This document shows, piece after piece, positions 1 to 8,337 of a DNA stretch of 45,397 bases (the stretch's first letter is position 1; every line of letters starts with the position of its first letter). A program made the position numbers and the translations under genes. Below the pieces are notes generated by a model. The model had not been told where the DNA came from and made no database searches. It saw only the letters and a program-made list of their open reading frames with translations. Source of the DNA: Rhizobiaceae bacterium (GTDB lineage: Bacteria; Pseudomonadota; Alphaproteobacteria; Rhizobiales; Rhizobiaceae); assembly GCA_025458045.1 (NCBI GenBank), contig JALOTE010000017.1:1-45397 (forward strand). The letters run 5' to 3'.

Positions 1-41
1 TGCGTGATGCGGCAATGCGTGACGTGCGTGACGGCGGCTGA
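1..41 (+). CDS. 3' end of an upstream gene (partial)
   Basis: A reading frame open from the window edge ends at a TGA at 39-41, three bases before the GTG start of the sugar transferase. The visible tail reads RDAAMRDVRDGG. Tight spacing suggests a co-transcribed polysaccharide gene, but only 13 codons are visible and no family can be recognised. Low confidence that it is coding. Confidence 0.3.
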   Translation, partial: RDAAMRDVRDGG

Positions 42-44
42 AGC

Positions 45-1043
45 GTGCGGGTCCATTTGGCAGGTTTGGCAAAGGGGGAGCGCGCGTGGTTCGAGGCGGC
101 GCTGGCGCGGCTTGATCATGAAGTTGTGGAGGCCGGACAGGCCGAACTGACAGTGCGGTTTGCCGATCACCCCGCCGTGGCCGGCGGCGACGGCAAGCCA
201 AGGACCGTTCATCTGGTTGCATTGCCCCATGGCATTCCGCTGGCTGCCCCGGACATGGAGCGTATGGCCGCGGCAGCCAAAACGAGGCATGAAACCCTGC
301 TTTGGCATGCGCCTTGGGCGCTTGACGGATCGGCTTCTCCGTTTCGCCAGCGGCTCGCACGGGCTTGGCGGGCGCAGGCCCGACCGGAAACCGTGCTCAA
401 GCAGGCGCTGGCGGACGACACAAGGGCTCACGGTCGCGCCATCGCGGAACGGCAGGGGTTGGGGCAGGGGCCGGGGCCGCTCTACGCCATGACCAAACGC
501 CTGCTCGACCTGGCCTTCGCGCTCGGCGTTCTCATCCTTGCCGGTTGGCTGATTGTGCTGCTTTGGCTTGCCGTCAAGGCGACTTCCCCCGGCCCCGGGT
601 TCTTTGCGCAAGTCCGCATGGGGCGAGACGAAGTTCCCTTCACGCTCTATAAGCTGCGCTCGATGCGGGACGGAACGCCCGACATGGCAACGCATCAGGC
701 GGGCCAATCCGTTGTCACGCCCGTCGGGCGGTTTCTGAGAGCCACCAAGCTCGATGAACTGCCACAAGTGGTCAACATGCTTCGCGGGGAATTGAGCCTG
801 ATCGGCCCGCGCCCCGGGCTGCCGGTCCAGGCGGAATTGAACATGGCGCGGCGCACCCAAGGCGTGTTCAGCGTCACGCCCGGCTTGACCGGATTGGCGC
901 AGGTGCAGGGCATCGACATGCGCGACCCGGAGCGGCTCGCCCTGATCGACCAGCATTATGTCGCGCTGCAATCGCTGGCGCTCGATCTGCGCATCGCGCT
1001 CGCAACGCTGAAGCTGGCGCGGTTTCCAACAGCACGGCAGTAA
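45..1043 (+). CDS. Bacterial sugar transferase (polyprenyl-phosphate glycosyl-1-phosphate transferase)
   Basis: Predicted initiating enzyme of surface-polysaccharide synthesis: transfers a sugar-1-phosphate from a nucleotide sugar to undecaprenyl phosphate at the inner membrane. The C-terminal ~185 residues (from about 150, MTKRLLDLAFALG) form a complete bacterial sugar transferase domain (Pfam family of WbaP/PglC C-termini): one hydrophobic segment (about 155-175), then KATSPGPGFFAQVRMG, LYKLRSM, TKLDELPQVVNMLRGE and SLIGPRPGLP, the usual catalytic and substrate-binding blocks. The first ~145 residues resemble nothing I recognise, lack membrane segments, and are neither the WbaP four-helix region nor a typical short PglC start. 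Start is GTG at 45, three bases after an upstream stop, suggesting translational coupling. It is transcribed towards the convergent 4,6-dehydratase gene. Sugar specificity cannot be read from sequence. Confidence 0.88.
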   Translation: MRVHLAGLAKGERAWFEAALARLDHEVVEAGQAELTVRFADHPAVAGGDGKPRTVHLVALPHGIPLAAPDMERMAAAAKTRHETLLWHAPWALDGSASPFRQRLARAWRAQARPETVLKQALADDTRAHGRAIAERQGLGQGPGPLYAMTKRLLDLAFALGVLILAGWLIVLLWLAVKATSPGPGFFAQVRMGRDEVPFTLYKLRSMRDGTPDMATHQAGQSVVTPVGRFLRATKLDELPQVVNMLRGELSLIGPRPGLPVQAELNMARRTQGVFSVTPGLTGLAQVQGIDMRDPERLALIDQHYVALQSLALDLRIALATLKLARFPTARQ

Positions 1044-1050
1044 TCCCGGG

Positions 1051-2982
1051 CTATTCGGCCGCCTGCCGGTCAATCGAGTGGTTCGACGGGGCGTAGTCGA
1101 TCACGCTGGCGATGTCGCCCGGCAGCGGCTGGCGCGGATGCATGGCGCGCAGCGGCTCGATCAGCGTCAGATAGTCGGCAAGCGGCACGCTCTTTTCATG
1201 CGCCGAGGTGATCTTCGGGTGCATGGTCGGGCGAAGTTCTGTTCCGATCACCAGTTCCTCATGCAGCTTCTCGCCTGCCTTCAGCCCGGTGATCTGGATG
1301 GCGATGTCCCCGTCCGGATTGGCGTCGGTCGCCTCGCTGAGGCCTGCCGCCGCAATCATCCGCCGCGCCAGATCGATGATGCGGACAGGCTTGCCCATGT
1401 CGAGAACGAAGATCTCGCCTCCTTCCGCCATTGCCGCCGCCTGGATGACAAGCTGGGCGGCTTCCGGGATGGCCATGAAATAGCGTGTCGCATCCGCATG
1501 GCGCACGGTCAGCGGTCCGCCGGCGAGAATTTGCTGGCGGAAGATCGGCACGACGGAGCCGCTTGAATCCAGCACATTGCCGAAGCGGACCGCACAGAAC
1601 ACCGTGCCACGCGCGACCGGCTGCTCCATGCCGGGCAGGCGGATGACGGCCTCGTTGCCAAGGGCCTGAATGCCGAGTTCGGCGAGCCGCTTTGATGCAC
1701 CCATCATGCTGGAGGGGCGCACCGCCTTGTCTGTCGAGACGAAGACGAAGCGGCCGACGCCTGCCTCAAGAGCTGCCTGCGCGATGTTGAGCGTGCCGAA
1801 CAGATTGGTCGCCATGCCTTCAGCAGGGTTCGCTTCGACAATGGGCACATGCTTGTAGGCGGCGGCGTGGAACACGATGTCAGGCCGGAACTCCGCCATG
1901 ATCTGCTGCATGGCGGACAGGATGCGCACATTGCCGAGCCGCGGCGACAGCGCCGCCTTTCCGGCAATGGCGCGCGGCTGCAATTCCTGCGTCATCTGGA
2001 ACAGCAGGCGTTCGCTCTGGTCGACCATGATGAGGTGGCGCGCGCCGAACGCCAAGGCCTGTCGGCACAGCTCTGAACCGATGCTGCCGCCCGCACCTGT
2101 CACCAGCACCACGCGGCCGGCGACACAATTGCGCATCAGCGCTTCATCCGGCGCGATGACCGGCCGGTTGAGAAGCTTGACCGGATCGAACTCGCCGCTC
2201 GCTGCGATGCGGAACTTGCCTGACAGCAAATCCTCGATCGCCGGGATCCAGTTGACCTTGAACCCCATGGCCTCGATGCGGGTGCGCAGCCGCGCGGCAT
2301 CCGAGCGTGTCAGATGCGGCATGGCGATCAGAACTTCGTGGATGTCGCTCTTTGGCCCGGTGCGCGCCAGCCATTCCGGGCCGTAAATGCGGTGCTTGCC
2401 AAGAATTCCGCCCCAATGTTCCTGGTTCTCGTCGATGAAAGCGATCACACGGTGGGTGGTCGAGCCGGTCAGCGTGGCGGCGATATGGCCTCCGAGGCTG
2501 TTTGCGCCCCAAACCACGATCCGTTTGTGGTCGGCATCAAGCTTGACCAGTTTGCGCACGATGGTGCGCAGGGCAAAGCGCGAGGCGAGCACCAGAATGC
2601 CGAAATAGATCGGCTGCAGCAGTGCGACGCTGCGTGGGAAGCGCGGCCCCAACTCATGCAGGAAACTGAAGACCAGGAAGAACAGGCACCCATGCACCAG
2701 CAGTGCAAGCAATGTGGATTCGGCGGCGTGATAGTTGTTGAAGCGCAACAGGGACCGGTAGAGCCCGAAACGGACGAATGGCGGGATGAACACCAGCATC
2801 GACGCCACATAGAGCAGCAATTGCTCGCGGTCGGGCACGTGAAAGGTTTCCAGCCGCACCGAATAGGCAAGCCACGTCGCAAATGCTCCAGCGGCCATGT
2901 CGAAGGCCAAAAGCGCGATCTGCCGCGAATTGCGCGGCAGCGAATCCATGAAACGGTTTATGATCGCGACAAATTTGAGCAT
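1051..2982 (-). CDS. Membrane-bound FlaA1/CapD/WbpM-type nucleotide-sugar 4,6-dehydratase
   Basis: 643 residues, the full length of the large membrane subclass. N-terminal hydrophobic segments at roughly 20-45, 55-75, 88-110 and 120-140 anchor it. A first Rossmann-like domain follows (VVWGANSLGGHIAA, about 156-169), then the catalytic SDR domain with the NAD-binding motif GAGGSIGSE at about 296-304, HAAAYKHVPIVE near 372, and the S-M-K triad of this family in place of S-Y-K (Ser416 in FVSTDKA, Met427 and Lys431 in SMMGASK). Known relatives convert UDP-GlcNAc to UDP-4-keto-6-deoxy-GlcNAc (toward QuiNAc, FucNAc, bacillosamine). Start ATG at 2982; a second ATG at 2949 is possible and neither has a strong ribosome site. 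Divergent from the GT2 gene at 3153 with a ~170 bp shared upstream region. No partner reductase for its product lies in the window. Confidence 0.9.
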   Translation of the reverse strand: MLKFVAIINRFMDSLPRNSRQIALLAFDMAAGAFATWLAYSVRLETFHVPDREQLLLYVASMLVFIPPFVRFGLYRSLLRFNNYHAAESTLLALLVHGCLFFLVFSFLHELGPRFPRSVALLQPIYFGILVLASRFALRTIVRKLVKLDADHKRIVVWGANSLGGHIAATLTGSTTHRVIAFIDENQEHWGGILGKHRIYGPEWLARTGPKSDIHEVLIAMPHLTRSDAARLRTRIEAMGFKVNWIPAIEDLLSGKFRIAASGEFDPVKLLNRPVIAPDEALMRNCVAGRVVLVTGAGGSIGSELCRQALAFGARHLIMVDQSERLLFQMTQELQPRAIAGKAALSPRLGNVRILSAMQQIMAEFRPDIVFHAAAYKHVPIVEANPAEGMATNLFGTLNIAQAALEAGVGRFVFVSTDKAVRPSSMMGASKRLAELGIQALGNEAVIRLPGMEQPVARGTVFCAVRFGNVLDSSGSVVPIFRQQILAGGPLTVRHADATRYFMAIPEAAQLVIQAAAMAEGGEIFVLDMGKPVRIIDLARRMIAAAGLSEATDANPDGDIAIQITGLKAGEKLHEELVIGTELRPTMHPKITSAHEKSVPLADYLTLIEPLRAMHPRQPLPGDIASVIDYAPSNHSIDRQAAE

Positions 2983-3152
2983 GCGGAAACTTGGATTCCG
3001 GTCCGGGCATGGCGCAGGCGATGCCGTTCGGCTAAACGCGATTGCGATAGTCCCGTCGGACGGTCATGGCAATGGAGGAATTGCCCTGAGGTCACGCCGG
3101 TTCAGCCATCCGGGACAACCGGACATGACCAATTCGCCCCGGAAGCCATGAA

Positions 3153-4073
3153 TTGACACGCATCGCCATATTGCTTGCCACCTACAACGGCCGGGCGTTC
3201 ATCGAAGAGCAACTATCCTCGATCATGGTGCCGCAGGGTGCGGCGTTGACGCTCTACTGCTCGGATGACGGTTCGACTGACGGCACGCCCGAGTGTGTCG
3301 CGGCCCATTGCGCACGCGTTGGCTGGACACATGTCGCGCTCAAGGGGCCGAGCCTGGGAGCATTTCAGGAGAATTTCCGGCATCTGATTTTGCAAGCCGG
3401 TGCGGATCATGACTTCTACGCCTATTGCGACCAGGATGACATCTGGCTGCCCGACAAGCTTGAGCGGGCGCTTGCGGCGTTGGCGCCGGTGCCGGTGGGA
3501 ACGCCCTCACTGTATTGCGGGCGCACATTCATCCTCGAACCGGATGGCAGGCGGGACAGGATGTCCCCGCTTTTTGCAAAGCCGCCCTGTTTTGCCAATG
3601 CCATCGTCCAGAGCATTGCCGGCGGCAACACGATGCTGATCAATCGGACAGGCTTCCTCTTGTTGCGGCAGGCTGCGGCCAAAGGCGGCTTCGTCGCGCA
3701 TGACTGGTTCACCTATCAGATCATCAGCGGGGCGGGGGGCCGTGTCATCTATGACCCGGAGCCTTGCCTGCTCTATCGGCAGCATGACGGCAATCTGATT
3801 GGCAAGAACACCGGTTGGCGCAGTTCCGTCCGACGCATGTGGTGGGCGTTGAACGGCCGCTTTCACGGCTGGAACACGATCAACGCAGTCTTGATTGCTG
3901 CCAATCAGGATCTGATGACGCCGGACTCGCGCCGCGTTTTCGGCCTTTTCGCCGGAGCACGCACGGCGGGACTGCCCGCACGGCTGCAGGCGCTGTGGCG
4001 TTCCGGCGCGCACCGCCAGACGAAGCGCGGCCAGGTCAGCCTGTGGGCGGGGTGTCTGCTCAAGCGCCTGTGA
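3153..4073 (+). CDS. Glycosyltransferase family 2
   Basis: A 306-residue cytoplasmic GT-A enzyme. The N-terminus MTRIAILLATYNGRAFIEEQ is the classic GT2 beginning, followed by SDDGSTDGT (nucleotide binding, about 30-38) and YCDQDDIWLPDKLERAL (about 90-106), whose DQDD serves as the metal-binding acidic motif. The DQDD-IW arrangement is common in rhamnosyl- and related deoxysugar transferases, but that is only a hint about the donor. The C-terminal third has KNTGWRSSVRRMW and no membrane segments. Start codon is TTG at 3153, chosen because GGAAG lies 7 bases upstream and no in-frame ATG exists. The next gene (DUF2793) begins ~100 bases downstream on the same strand. Confidence 0.85.
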   Translation: MTRIAILLATYNGRAFIEEQLSSIMVPQGAALTLYCSDDGSTDGTPECVAAHCARVGWTHVALKGPSLGAFQENFRHLILQAGADHDFYAYCDQDDIWLPDKLERALAALAPVPVGTPSLYCGRTFILEPDGRRDRMSPLFAKPPCFANAIVQSIAGGNTMLINRTGFLLLRQAAAKGGFVAHDWFTYQIISGAGGRVIYDPEPCLLYRQHDGNLIGKNTGWRSSVRRMWWALNGRFHGWNTINAVLIAANQDLMTPDSRRVFGLFAGARTAGLPARLQALWRSGAHRQTKRGQVSLWAGCLLKRL

Positions 4074-4169
4074 CGGCCCTGCCCGGGGATTGCCCGGCCT
4101 GTCTGTTCCCGCATTGCGCGGACAATCCACCCTTGCGTGAACGTCAAAACGCAAGGGAGCCATGGACCG

Positions 4170-5624
4170 ATGAGCCAGAACGAATTTGAGACGCCGATCC
4201 TCGGGCTTCCGGTGATTGCCCCGGCGCAGGCGCAAAAGCATGTCACCCACAATGAGGCACTGCGCATTCTTGACGCGGTTGCGCAACTGGCTGTCACCTC
4301 GTTCATCGCCGCGCCGCCCGCCCAGCCCGCCGAAGGCGATCGCTACATTGTCGCCGCCAACCCGACCGGCGCTTTTGCCGGGCAAACGGGAAAGGTGGCT
4401 GCATTCCTCGACGGGGCCTGGATGTTCATCACCCCGCGCGCCGGTTTCACGGCGTGGGTTGCGGCCGAGAACCGCCGTCATGTCCATGTCGGCAGCGGCT
4501 GGGTGGCGGACGCGACCGGGCCGGGAAGCGACGTCCTCACATCGCGTCTCGCGGTCAACACCACGCTGGACGCGGCAAACCGTGTGGCCGTGAAAGCCAA
4601 TTCCGCCTTGTTCAGCCATGACGATGTGACGCCCGGCAGTGGCGACATGCGCCTGACACTGAACAAGGCCGCACCCGCGCGGACGACGGCGCTCGTCCTC
4701 CAATCCGCATGGTCGGGCCGTGCCGAGATCGGCCTTGCAGGCAACGACACATTGTCGTTCAAGGTATCCGCCAATGGCGCGGACTGGAAACAGGCGCTGA
4801 CCATCGATCCCGCGTCCGGTGTCGTCGAACTGCCGCTTACGCCACAGCGCCGGTTGCTGACCGGGCCGCGCACATATTTCGTGCGGACAGACGGCAACGA
4901 CGCCAACCTCGGACTGACCGACAGTGCAGCGGGCGCGTTCCGCACGATCCAGAAAGCCCTGACGACCGTCTATTCCACTTTGGACACCGCCACGCATGAC
5001 GTGACGATCAAGGTCGCCAATGGCACCTATGCGGAAGCGCTCTCCATTCCGGGCGCGCAGGTGGGGGCGGGCCGGATCATCATTCTTGGCGACACCGCCG
5101 TGCCGTCCAATGTCACACTGTCATCGGGAAGCGCGATCGGCATCAATGTGGCGGGCGTCGGCGCGCGCCTGTTCATCGGTGGCATCAAGCTGACAGGAAC
5201 CGGCTTCGCCTCGCTCTATGCCCATCAAGGCGGGACGATCCTCACCTTCGGGCCAATCGAATTCGGAACGGGCGGTGCCTACCACATGGCGGCCCTGAAT
5301 ACCGGATCTCTGCTGGTCAACCATGGCGTGACCGTCTCCGGTGGCTGCGCCGGCTCGCATGTCTTGGTGCTGGGGCAGGGCTATGCCAGCTTGCAGGCAG
5401 CGCCCTGGACCTTTGTCGGCGGCCCGGTGCTCGGCGGGTCATTTGTCGAAGCGGTCGCCGGCAGCGTGGTCTCCACCGGCTCGAACAGCTTTTCCGGCGC
5501 GGTGACAGGTCGGCGTTATGCGTGCAGCCTCAACAGCGTGATCCTGACCAATTCCGGTGGCGATCCGAACTATTTTCCCGGCACGACAGCTGGTCTGGTG
5601 AATGGCGGAGGGCAATACTCGTGA
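4170..5624 (+). CDS. DUF2793-domain protein with a C-terminal beta-helix-like region
   Basis: 484 residues. The first ~110 residues match DUF2793, a domain found in alphaproteobacterial prophage and gene-transfer-agent-linked tail or adhesin-type proteins: start LGLPVIAPAQAQKHVTHNEA, then AEGDRYIV, GKVAAFLDGAWMFITPRAGF and AWVAAENR. The middle is low in charge. From about residue 235 the segment FVRTDGNDANLGLTDSA followed by AFRTIQKAL is the signature of right-handed beta-helix/pectin-lyase-like surface proteins, and Gly/Ser/Val-rich ladder sequence continues to the end. Start ATG at 4170 is preferred over an upstream GTG at 4137 because AAGGGAG sits 10 bases before it. No signal peptide. No other phage gene is nearby, so a role in binding, processing or presenting the local glycan is possible but unproven. 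Ends 7 bases from the convergent sulfotransferase. Confidence 0.8.
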   Translation: MSQNEFETPILGLPVIAPAQAQKHVTHNEALRILDAVAQLAVTSFIAAPPAQPAEGDRYIVAANPTGAFAGQTGKVAAFLDGAWMFITPRAGFTAWVAAENRRHVHVGSGWVADATGPGSDVLTSRLAVNTTLDAANRVAVKANSALFSHDDVTPGSGDMRLTLNKAAPARTTALVLQSAWSGRAEIGLAGNDTLSFKVSANGADWKQALTIDPASGVVELPLTPQRRLLTGPRTYFVRTDGNDANLGLTDSAAGAFRTIQKALTTVYSTLDTATHDVTIKVANGTYAEALSIPGAQVGAGRIIILGDTAVPSNVTLSSGSAIGINVAGVGARLFIGGIKLTGTGFASLYAHQGGTILTFGPIEFGTGGAYHMAALNTGSLLVNHGVTVSGGCAGSHVLVLGQGYASLQAAPWTFVGGPVLGGSFVEAVAGSVVSTGSNSFSGAVTGRRYACSLNSVILTNSGGDPNYFPGTTAGLVNGGGQYS

Positions 5625-5631
5625 TCGGGCA

Positions 5632-6507
5632 TCACAGCAGACGGCCAAAACGGCGCGGCAGACCTTTGTAAAATTTCTCGTCTTCTGAATTATATTTTTC
5701 CAGAAAGCTCATCATTCTGGAGTTAAAAAATATTGTAGGGTCAAAATGATAACGACTGACATTTGTCCTAGGCAAACGTGAGTTCTTCGTTCCTGTCATC
5801 ATCGCCAGCAGACGTTCCATGGTGTCCTCTCGACCGATGAATTCATATCGCTCGATCAGGTCGAAATTTTTGGCGTAGCCGAACAAGACACGGCACTGGT
5901 GATTGCTGAACAGACCAGGGTAGTGTTGCAGGTTCTCGATCACAGCATCCGTGGTCAGCGGACTTGAACGGATCTTTGCCGAGATGGCGTGCATGACCGG
6001 CGGATGAGCGTTGTAAAAGTCCGGACCTTTCGCATGGATCTCGATCAGCCAGTTGTAATGCGACATGATCTGCTTGAGGGGATTGCGCATGCAGGCAAAC
6101 ACTCGCACCCGCCTTTCGGTCAGGCTGTCGATCAAATTGACAGCAAGGTCGAAATCCACATGGCCCGAAAGCCACGGCAGAGTGGACAAAGCGAGTTTGA
6201 ACTTCTCCGGATCCTTGACCAACGCCTCGCAATGGTCGCGCCCGTTTGGAAGCGCTTTCTTCAAGACGGCGTTGACGCTGGAACCGGCTGTTTTCGGAAC
6301 GTGCACGAAGTAGAGCAGCGGATTTTCGCAGGCGGGAGCCCCGGCTCTCAGTTCAAATTGACCGTGCTTCTCAAAGTGGTCGAGACCTGACCTGAAGGCT
6401 CCGCGAGAAACGGCGTCACGGACATCCGGGTTTGCTGCCAAATAAGCGGCTTCATCGAAGCCGCGGACATTGCAATTTCCGCTTCCAGGCACACAGAGCC
6501 TCGTCAT
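5632..6507 (-). CDS. Sulfotransferase-family protein with one N-terminal 'FD..YL..NPDV' repeat
   Basis: About 291 residues from ATG 6507 (an in-frame TTG at 6543 would add 12). LYFVHVPKTAGSSVNAVL is the 5'-phosphosulfate-binding loop of the carbohydrate sulfotransferase group that uses PAPS ('HVPKTAGSS' type, as in 2-O-sulfotransferase-like enzymes); RVFACMRNPLKQIMSHYNW supplies the 3'-phosphate-binding Arg and Ser. The first ~50 residues carry a single unit, FDEAAYLAANPDV ... GLDHFEKHGQFELR, of the same repeat present twelve times in the GT61 protein at 21098-23851. DNA is visibly AT-richer than neighbours (runs such as ttatatttttcc near the 3' end). Lies downstream of a second sulfotransferase on the same strand (65 bp gap). 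Likely sulfates a glycan; the acceptor is unknown. Confidence 0.8.
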   Translation of the reverse strand: MTRLCVPGSGNCNVRGFDEAAYLAANPDVRDAVSRGAFRSGLDHFEKHGQFELRAGAPACENPLLYFVHVPKTAGSSVNAVLKKALPNGRDHCEALVKDPEKFKLALSTLPWLSGHVDFDLAVNLIDSLTERRVRVFACMRNPLKQIMSHYNWLIEIHAKGPDFYNAHPPVMHAISAKIRSSPLTTDAVIENLQHYPGLFSNHQCRVLFGYAKNFDLIERYEFIGREDTMERLLAMMTGTKNSRLPRTNVSRYHFDPTIFFNSRMMSFLEKYNSEDEKFYKGLPRRFGRLL

Positions 6508-6572
6508 TGGTGGAGTTTGCCGCCTATCTGCATTCAGGAACAAGCAAACGCAACCACGACTTGAGATCGGAC

Positions 6573-7436
6573 TTATGTCTTGTTCAGCCGGGATTGTTGC
6601 AAATAGGTTTCGTCACCATTGGCAATGGTGGCGGACACAGTGCGCCGAATGACTTCATTGAGTTCAACACCGCAAAACTCTGCAGTTGCCGTTACGAAGT
6701 GTGCGGGGTCGAGCAGAGCTTTCTCATAGCTCACAAGAAGGACGGGAACCTTTGTCGATTGCACGAAGGCGGCAAGACGGCGCGTCTGCTCGATGGCAAG
6801 GCCAAGCGCCGGCATCAACTTGAACTCCATCGAGATCACGTTGCGCATCGCGATGGCCACCGGATCACGGAACGGCACGATCAGGCGCGGATTGCGAAAC
6901 GGGGTCAGGTCGGGCGTGAATGTCTCGTAGGCGCTGGGCCGCTTGAAGCCCCATTTCCGGTTGCTTTCATTGCTGCGCGAAACGAACTGGTTCAACTTTT
7001 TCAACACGACCTCGCCGCGTTCGGCCAAGGCGGCACGGTCGTCATCGTTCTGCGGCTTTGTCGCGGTGCGCATGTCCTTGACCAATGCGCGCACGATGGC
7101 GATGCTGCGCTGGATCTGTTCGGCCGGTTTGGCGATTTCGTGCCCCATCATCGCCAACATCCGTTCTGAAAACCGTTTTCCCGCTGGCGGTTGTGGCGTC
7201 CCGAGAGCCTTCAAACGCTTCGCGATGTCGTCGAGTTCCGTGACAATGCCTGCAATCTGACGGTCCTCGAACACGGCATCATCCATGAACATGCCCATCG
7301 GAATGCCCATGGTGTTGAGCGCCTTCGAGACCATGGATGTGCCGCTGCGCGGCGCGCCGAGCACGATGATGGTGGCTTCGACACCACACGGCGCGGGATT
7401 GATGATGGCAGTTCCGTGGTTTTGAAGGTCGTGCAT
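6573..7436 (-). CDS. Sulfotransferase-like protein (P-loop PAPS-binding fold)
   Basis: About 287 residues. The 5'-phosphosulfate-binding loop is IIVLGAPRSGTSMVSKAL near residues 22-39, and the conserved RLIVPFRDPVAIAMRN segment (about 170-185) provides the 3'-phosphate-binding Arg. A long helical, charged insertion (roughly 60-140) separates them. Start ATG at 7436 is chosen because it removes an overlap with the dprE2-like gene that the longest frame (to 7610) would create; no strong ribosome site is visible. Sequence shows little similarity to the neighbouring sulfotransferase outside the PAPS loop, so they are not recent duplicates. Probably acts on the island's polysaccharide or glycolipid; the substrate cannot be read from sequence. 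Confidence 0.75.
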   Translation of the reverse strand: MHDLQNHGTAIINPAPCGVEATIIVLGAPRSGTSMVSKALNTMGIPMGMFMDDAVFEDRQIAGIVTELDDIAKRLKALGTPQPPAGKRFSERMLAMMGHEIAKPAEQIQRSIAIVRALVKDMRTATKPQNDDDRAALAERGEVVLKKLNQFVSRSNESNRKWGFKRPSAYETFTPDLTPFRNPRLIVPFRDPVAIAMRNVISMEFKLMPALGLAIEQTRRLAAFVQSTKVPVLLVSYEKALLDPAHFVTATAEFCGVELNEVIRRTVSATIANGDETYLQQSRLNKT

Positions 7437-7560
7437 GGGTATTGGCCATTGAACATGTGCGTCAGTGGTCCGGTTATCAGGTGCGCGCGCCAAGGGCAAA
7501 CCGGCGATTGGTTTCACGTGCCGATGGATGACGGAAAGGCGCAGCCTCCCGACCTTCGGC

Positions 7561-8337
7561 TCAAAGCCGTGACCTGTGGAACAGGGATACGGGAAGGGCA
7601 CGGACCGCAAGCATCGCCGGCCGCCAAAACCATGGCAGGTAGATGATGGGTTTGGACTTGCCGCGCGCCAGTCGGGCCAGCGGCGTCGCGATGCTTTCAG
7701 GCGAAACGCGAAGCACCGATGCGCCGTTGCGGCCTTCGGTCATCGGTGTCTCGACCATGCCAAGTTTGACGGCGACGGCGCGCGCGCCGCTCGGTGCGAG
7801 CCGATGCGCGATGCCCTCGACAAACACCGACAACCCCGCCTTCGCGGCACCGTAGGCGTAGTTGGATTGGCGGCCACGATCGCCTGCAACCGATGTGATT
7901 GCAATCAGGCCGCCGGACTTCTGTTTCTCGAGGATTGTCGCCGCCGCTTGGCACCAGTGGGCGGCCGCCGTGAAATTGGTCACCAAAATGGCTTCAAGTT
8001 CGGCGAGGTCGGATCTTGCCGCTTCTTGATCACCGAGGATGCCGAAAAACAGATAGACCGCGTCGACTTTCCCGCCGAGGTTTGCGACCCACCCGGCTGT
8101 CAGGCGCTGCGCATCCGCGGCCAGTGACAGGTCCTGCACGCTGACATGGCAGGCGCGCGCGCCACGCGCCATCAAGTCGGCCGCGATGGCTTCGAGCCGG
8201 AGTGCCGCGCGGCCGACAAGCATGAGTTCCGCGCCGTCGCGCGCCAGCACACGGCACATCTGGATCGCGATGGCGGATGTGGCGCCCAGCACGATGATTC
8301 TCGCCGCGTTCGTGCCGCGGGTTCCGCGTCGTGCCAT
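7561..8337 (-). CDS. dprE2: DprE2-like SDR: polyprenyl-phospho-2-keto-erythro-pentose reductase
   Basis: 258-residue short-chain dehydrogenase. NAD(P)-binding GATSAIAIQMC is near 18-28 (alanines replace the usual glycines, as in DprE2-type proteins); the catalytic triad is Ser149, Tyr162 and Lys166 (ITSVAGDRG...YAYGAAKAGL). Segments FFGILGD and NFTAAAHW and the basic hydrophobic C-terminus (IYLPWFWRPAMLAVRALP) align with mycobacterial DprE2, which reduces the 2-keto intermediate to decaprenyl-phospho-D-arabinose with NADH. The start ATG at 8337 overlaps the TGA of the dprE1-like gene (TGATG), so the two are translationally coupled. It is third in the ubiA-dprE1-dprE2 operon, which is the main support for the specific function. 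Confidence 0.85.
   Translation of the reverse strand: MARRGTRGTNAARIIVLGATSAIAIQMCRVLARDGAELMLVGRAALRLEAIAADLMARGARACHVSVQDLSLAADAQRLTAGWVANLGGKVDAVYLFFGILGDQEAARSDLAELEAILVTNFTAAAHWCQAAATILEKQKSGGLIAITSVAGDRGRQSNYAYGAAKAGLSVFVEGIAHRLAPSGARAVAVKLGMVETPMTEGRNGASVLRVSPESIATPLARLARGKSKPIIYLPWFWRPAMLAVRALPVSLFHRSRL

Noticed and set aside
3507-4997. 496-codon open frame on the minus strand
   Set aside because: Lies antisense to the GT2 and DUF2793 genes; Arg/Gly-rich composition, no motif; an artefact of high GC.
4170-5624. Prophage or gene-transfer-agent cluster
   Set aside because: Only the single DUF2793 gene is phage-like; no capsid, terminase, portal or integrase in the window.
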